From contig RQOL01000772.1 in assembly GCA_013076295.1 (NCBI GenBank), forward strand, positions 3,935,087 through 3,999,086: DNA of 64,000 bases, read 5' to 3'. The notes beneath the pieces are model-generated. The model did not search any database. It was not told where the DNA came from and worked only from the letters and a program-made list of their open reading frames with translations. This document shows, one piece after another, positions 60,701 through 64,000 of this stretch (position 1 is its first letter; each line of letters starts with the position of its first letter). The DNA comes from Sanderia malayensis (lineage: Eukaryota > Cnidaria > Scyphozoa > Semaeostomeae > Pelagiidae). The position numbers and the translations under genes are program-made.

Positions 60701-63700
60701 ATTTCTGCTAAAAATATCAATGATATTGTGATACATTATTTAACAATTTAATGGAAATAGCTTGATGGAAATTTACAGGTTTTTATATATGCGGGTTTTT
60801 ACTGTATGTCAAGAAATAAGCCCACCTAACTACTGCAGCTACAAAGCCTCAATAAAGAAGCATATACATCTACTACAACCTGCGAAATCTTAAAAAAGAA
60901 GCATGTATATTCACTAAAAAGCTATAAATTCTTGAGCAAAAAGCGCTTATATCTCTAAGATCAATGTAATCTCAAGAGAGGAGTCCACACAAAAAGCGAA
61001 TAGACTTCTCACCTTGCAATATCTTGATGACACGAGTAGCATAAGCGATGGCCACATCCAAGCTTGACAGGATACCTGAGAACATCTTTGCATTCTGGAC
61101 AGGCGTGCTCTTTCTCCAACGGTTGTGTCAATGTGATCTTGAACTTGTCCCTCCATCCATGTGGACTGTCACTGCTGCCACGACTCGATGCTCTTGAGCT
61201 GTTCACCTGTGCAACAACAGCAACAATAACAGTATTACAAACTTTTCTTTTTACAATAATAGTGTTTATTAGAACAATGAAGCCCAAAGTTGCCTACAAA
61301 CAATGGAGATTTAAGAAGAACAATGGAAAACGTGAGGGCTCGGGAAAGGGTTTCGCATTCTTATAAAATAAACAGTGTATAATTTAATATCGTTGAATTG
61401 AACGGAATCAAGAGTACTATTGCAGTGAATGTAACGAGCTAAGAACGCTTACAAATGTCTTGTTTAATTGGGATTTCTTAGGAGAAACATATGGTGAATT
61501 ATACACCAAGAAGCATTTCAATAAACCAGAAATTGAATTAACTATAGGAAGCAATGAGGATTATACCATTAAGTATTCAATGCATAATCGTGCAAACAAA
61601 GCGATCAAGAACGGCTATAGATCAACAGTGTTTACTACAATGCCGAAGCGATCAATACACAAAGCATTGTTGAGGCTGACTTGTGTATAAGTTTCAACGA
61701 TATGTTTTTATTTTATTTTGTTATAATTAATCCCCAATTGCATTTCTTGTGAACGTGACAACAACAAGGCGATTGCAAGATGATAGATAATGCGACTTAG
61801 CAAATTAATTACTGCAGCGCAAGAATCACACGCTTATCAAACAGGTTTGTTGCTATACTTCTGATGGAAAATTTAATTTGCATTTGAAATCCTCGTCATT
61901 AAATCTGTGAGATAATATGTGATTCCTAAGCTTATTTCTTTAACAAAAGCTCCTGTGTTGTTAGCAACTTGATTAAAATCACTACAGATGGGATGGGAGT
62001 TTGATGAAAACCTCAGTTTTCATGGCGTTCTTTATTGCTCTTTCTGTTCAACACCCAGACTTCGTGTATTTAATTGGCCGCACAAAAGAAACAATGAGAC
62101 ATAAACAAGAAATTTTGGCTGCATTCGATATATAGTCATCATACCATGTCTGACTCTTCTGATGAGACTGCATTTGTATTGGGCATTTTCACAACTCTAA
62201 ACCATTCCACATTAAACCAATGCTTACAATATATTCCAAACCAATGTTTACAATATTTTCCAAACCAATGCTTCTGTGCGTGGTCTGAAATCCGCATACA
62301 GCAAAGTTTAACTAGCTAAAAGACTCCGACTCCGTGTTTATTCGAAGCAATGTTTTCTTCACTTGATATATGTGAAGATTTATCATGAAGTGACCTGTTC
62401 CTCTTGCCACTATATGAACGTTGTTAAAGTTGGAAATGTCAGTCACGTACACCATACAAAAAACCTGCTGCTTAAAATTGCATTGGCGTGGTAAGAAAAT
62501 TAGCTATAATTCATCGGAGTCCTCTTACACGCACAGCCTCCACACACATAGACCTTAGTTTGCTTTGGTGATAAAATAACAAAGACAATTTGCCACCTGC
62601 ACTAAAAATAAATATTTCAAGACGACATTTGACGTTGCTTTTGTTTCGCAAAACGTTTTTCATTTTTCCGGCTGAATTTGGACTTTCAGACAACTTCTGT
62701 GATTCTGAATATAATGAATTTCGCATTCAGCAAAGAATATTAACTATATTCTCATAAAAATATCGGCTCTCTTGTGGGAAGTTTTGCCGTATAAGTTTCA
62801 AGACAACTGCAGCTACATTGCCGACATTCTCTGAAAACTTTGCTTTTACAGACAACTAAAAATAAATTTACCCGTATATAAACAGGTGAATATTATTTAG
62901 AAGACAAAGCAGCAACCCTGAAAATTTCCCACCGAAGAAAATTAGCTGCAACTGGAGATGAGGAGTTTATAGCGTTGTCATGGCAGCTGCTACATGTCCC
63001 AGAGTGCTTTGTACCACACCTTCGCTCCCACCTTTCACACAACAACACACGAATACAAGCCCGTAGGACAATTTCAATTACATAGTAATTCAATCCCTCT
63101 ATCCAACTAACCAGGTATAACCCACATACAAAAGACATTGCTACAGGCTTACCGATCGCAGATCTCGCTGACTTTGCTGATTATCCTGCAATTCCTCATC
63201 GACAAGTTTGGCCAATTCGTCTGATCCCATCGACGCGTTACTTCTCGGTTGATTTCCACTGTCTCTACCACTTTGTTGATCCTGCGGTGCCGGGTCCTCA
63301 TTCCTAAGCAAACGAACGCTACCATAAGCAATATTGACGAGACATCGCACAACTGATACAAATAGCTACGCACTGTAATGCGGGAAGGGGAATGCTGGGA
63401 CGGAAAGGGTTAAAGCGGCATGTGAAGAAGAAATGCGAAGTAAAAGAATATAATACATGATGTATTGAGGTTAAGTATCGGATACGAAGACATCCATGTC
63501 CGAATGATATCTAATAAGCCCACGGCGCTTGCAGGGGCGTTTATTATGGGAAAAAGACATTGAATCATTAGATAAACAAGATGAAACTCACTGAAACTCG
63601 TCATTGTTCAAATCATCAGGATGAACTTCTTGGACATCATCATAATCATGACCATTATCAGCATGGTTAGCCTCTTCTCCATTACGACCACCATTGCCAT

Positions 63701-63785
63701 CTTGGTCATTATATGCACCGTCATCCTGAATTAAAGTATCATCATCCTCAAAGTCTTCAAACGGAGTTGGTTCTGGCATCGTCAT
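57759..63785 (-). CDS. TRAF: TRAF-family adaptor / RING E3 ligase
   Basis: Ten exons: 63592-63785, 63153-63303, 61013-61206, 60412-60464, 60211-60308, 59932-60093, 59660-59740, 59185-59262, 58676-59051 and 57759-58045. The frame closes at 557 residues. Residues 1-115 form an acidic, low-complexity extension (FEDFEDDDTLIQDDG). The RING finger spans an intron: HACPEC, CGHRLCYSC, then RCPVDQ. TRAF-type zinc fingers follow (about 200-337): VICSNNDWGCTWKG, CDYADILCANDCG, CPNKCDKKL, and CPRTKIMCQYEDIGCPHR. A short coiled-coil segment (about 362-397) leads to the MATH/TRAF-C domain (398 to the end: NQLIWRIEDY, LFSPSFTTSKHGYRL and WPFDFRVTFYLLDQ). In animals these proteins link TNF-receptor and IL-1/TLR-type receptors to NF-kB and JNK, using RING-driven ubiquitination. 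The vertebrate orthologue cannot be assigned; a TRAF2/3/5-like layout fits. Confidence 0.92.
58074..58627. repeat. CATAG pentamer microsatellite in TRAF intron
   Basis: About 550 bp of CATAG tandem units with CATGG, TATAG and CATAC variants, in the last intron of the TRAF gene. Because the unit is 5 bp, all frames stay open on the minus strand, which creates long false ORFs rich in Met, Leu, Cys, Tyr and Ala. Confidence 0.95.
60650..60804. mobile_element. MITE family 2 (TIR CAGTAAACACCCGC), copy in TRAF intron
   Basis: A 155-bp element from CAGTAAACACCCGCATATAA to ATATATGCGGGTTTTTACTG, flanked by TA at 60648-60649 and 60805-60806. It is the cleanest copy of this family in the window. Confidence 0.75.
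61207..63152. other. Long second intron of the TRAF gene
   Basis: About 1.9 kb without recognisable exons. It contains a triple repeat of CCAATGCTT/CCAATGTTT near 62210-62275. ORFs inside are short and overlap on both strands. Confidence 0.45.
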
Positions 63786-64000
63786 CCAAGCAACTGTTGC
63801 TCACGCCTGACAATTATATCTCCAATAGAATTGGGTTGTGCGATGTTATTACCTATAGCGGTGCTTTCTCTCAACCGAGAAACTCTCGTTGGAGAAAAAG
63901 CAATTTTTGTTGGAAAGTTATTTTCCAGTCGTCTTTGGAATGTATCTAGACGTTCAACTTTTTGCAGTTTAGTTTTTGCAATCTTCTTCTCTTGATTCTT
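63786..64000. other. Upstream region of the TRAF gene at the window edge
   Basis: A short 5' flank of the TRAF start codon. It should include the 5' untranslated region and perhaps the promoter. No distinct element was identified. Confidence 0.35.

Overview
This window is eukaryotic: genes are interrupted by GT-AG introns, the DNA is AT-rich, and the spacers are packed with transposon relics. The gene content (a TRAF adaptor, a P2X channel, GSAP, pristanoyl-type acyl-CoA oxidases, SAMD15, and secreted proteins built from ShK, follistatin/Kazal and short cysteine modules) points to an invertebrate metazoan. A cnidarian, probably an anthozoan, is the best guess, but the species is inferred, not shown. 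I assembled exon models by hand from splice sites and conserved motifs. Each complete model closes as an uninterrupted frame from start to stop codon.

Layout. Positions 1-830 (minus) hold the decayed end of an unknown multi-copy-type ORF that runs off the left edge. Positions 2312-4498 are a foldback transposon with a 9-bp target duplication. GSAP (4623-7665, plus) follows at once and has only two exons. Positions 8057-28556 (minus) carry two tandem paralogues of a secreted protein, A (8057-14002) and B (16639-28556), that share domain order and almost every exon length. B has two alternative signal-peptide first exons. A second foldback element (28630-30954) sits about 70 bp upstream of B's most distal start codon. 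A weak two-exon gene end (31293-32852, minus) precedes a GH18 chitinase with a CBM14 domain (33293-36675, minus).

Positions 36977-38072 are two truncated Penelope-like element ends in inverted orientation, each with a hammerhead-ribozyme-like motif. Next come a P2X receptor (39037-42924, minus) and ZNHIT3 (43177-44106, minus), the latter head-to-head with SAMD15 (44254-45094, plus). Two ACOX3-like acyl-CoA oxidases then lie head-to-head (45316-51288 minus; 51566-56771 plus), with every intron position and phase the same. A TRAF-family gene (57759-63785, minus) fills the right end.

The genes do not form one pathway. The window is best read as ordinary metazoan housekeeping and signalling genes, a locally expanded secreted ShK-family pair, and a dense, well-preserved record of mobile elements: two foldback elements, a Penelope pair, at least five families of short inverted-repeat elements, two tRNA-like repeats and several satellites.
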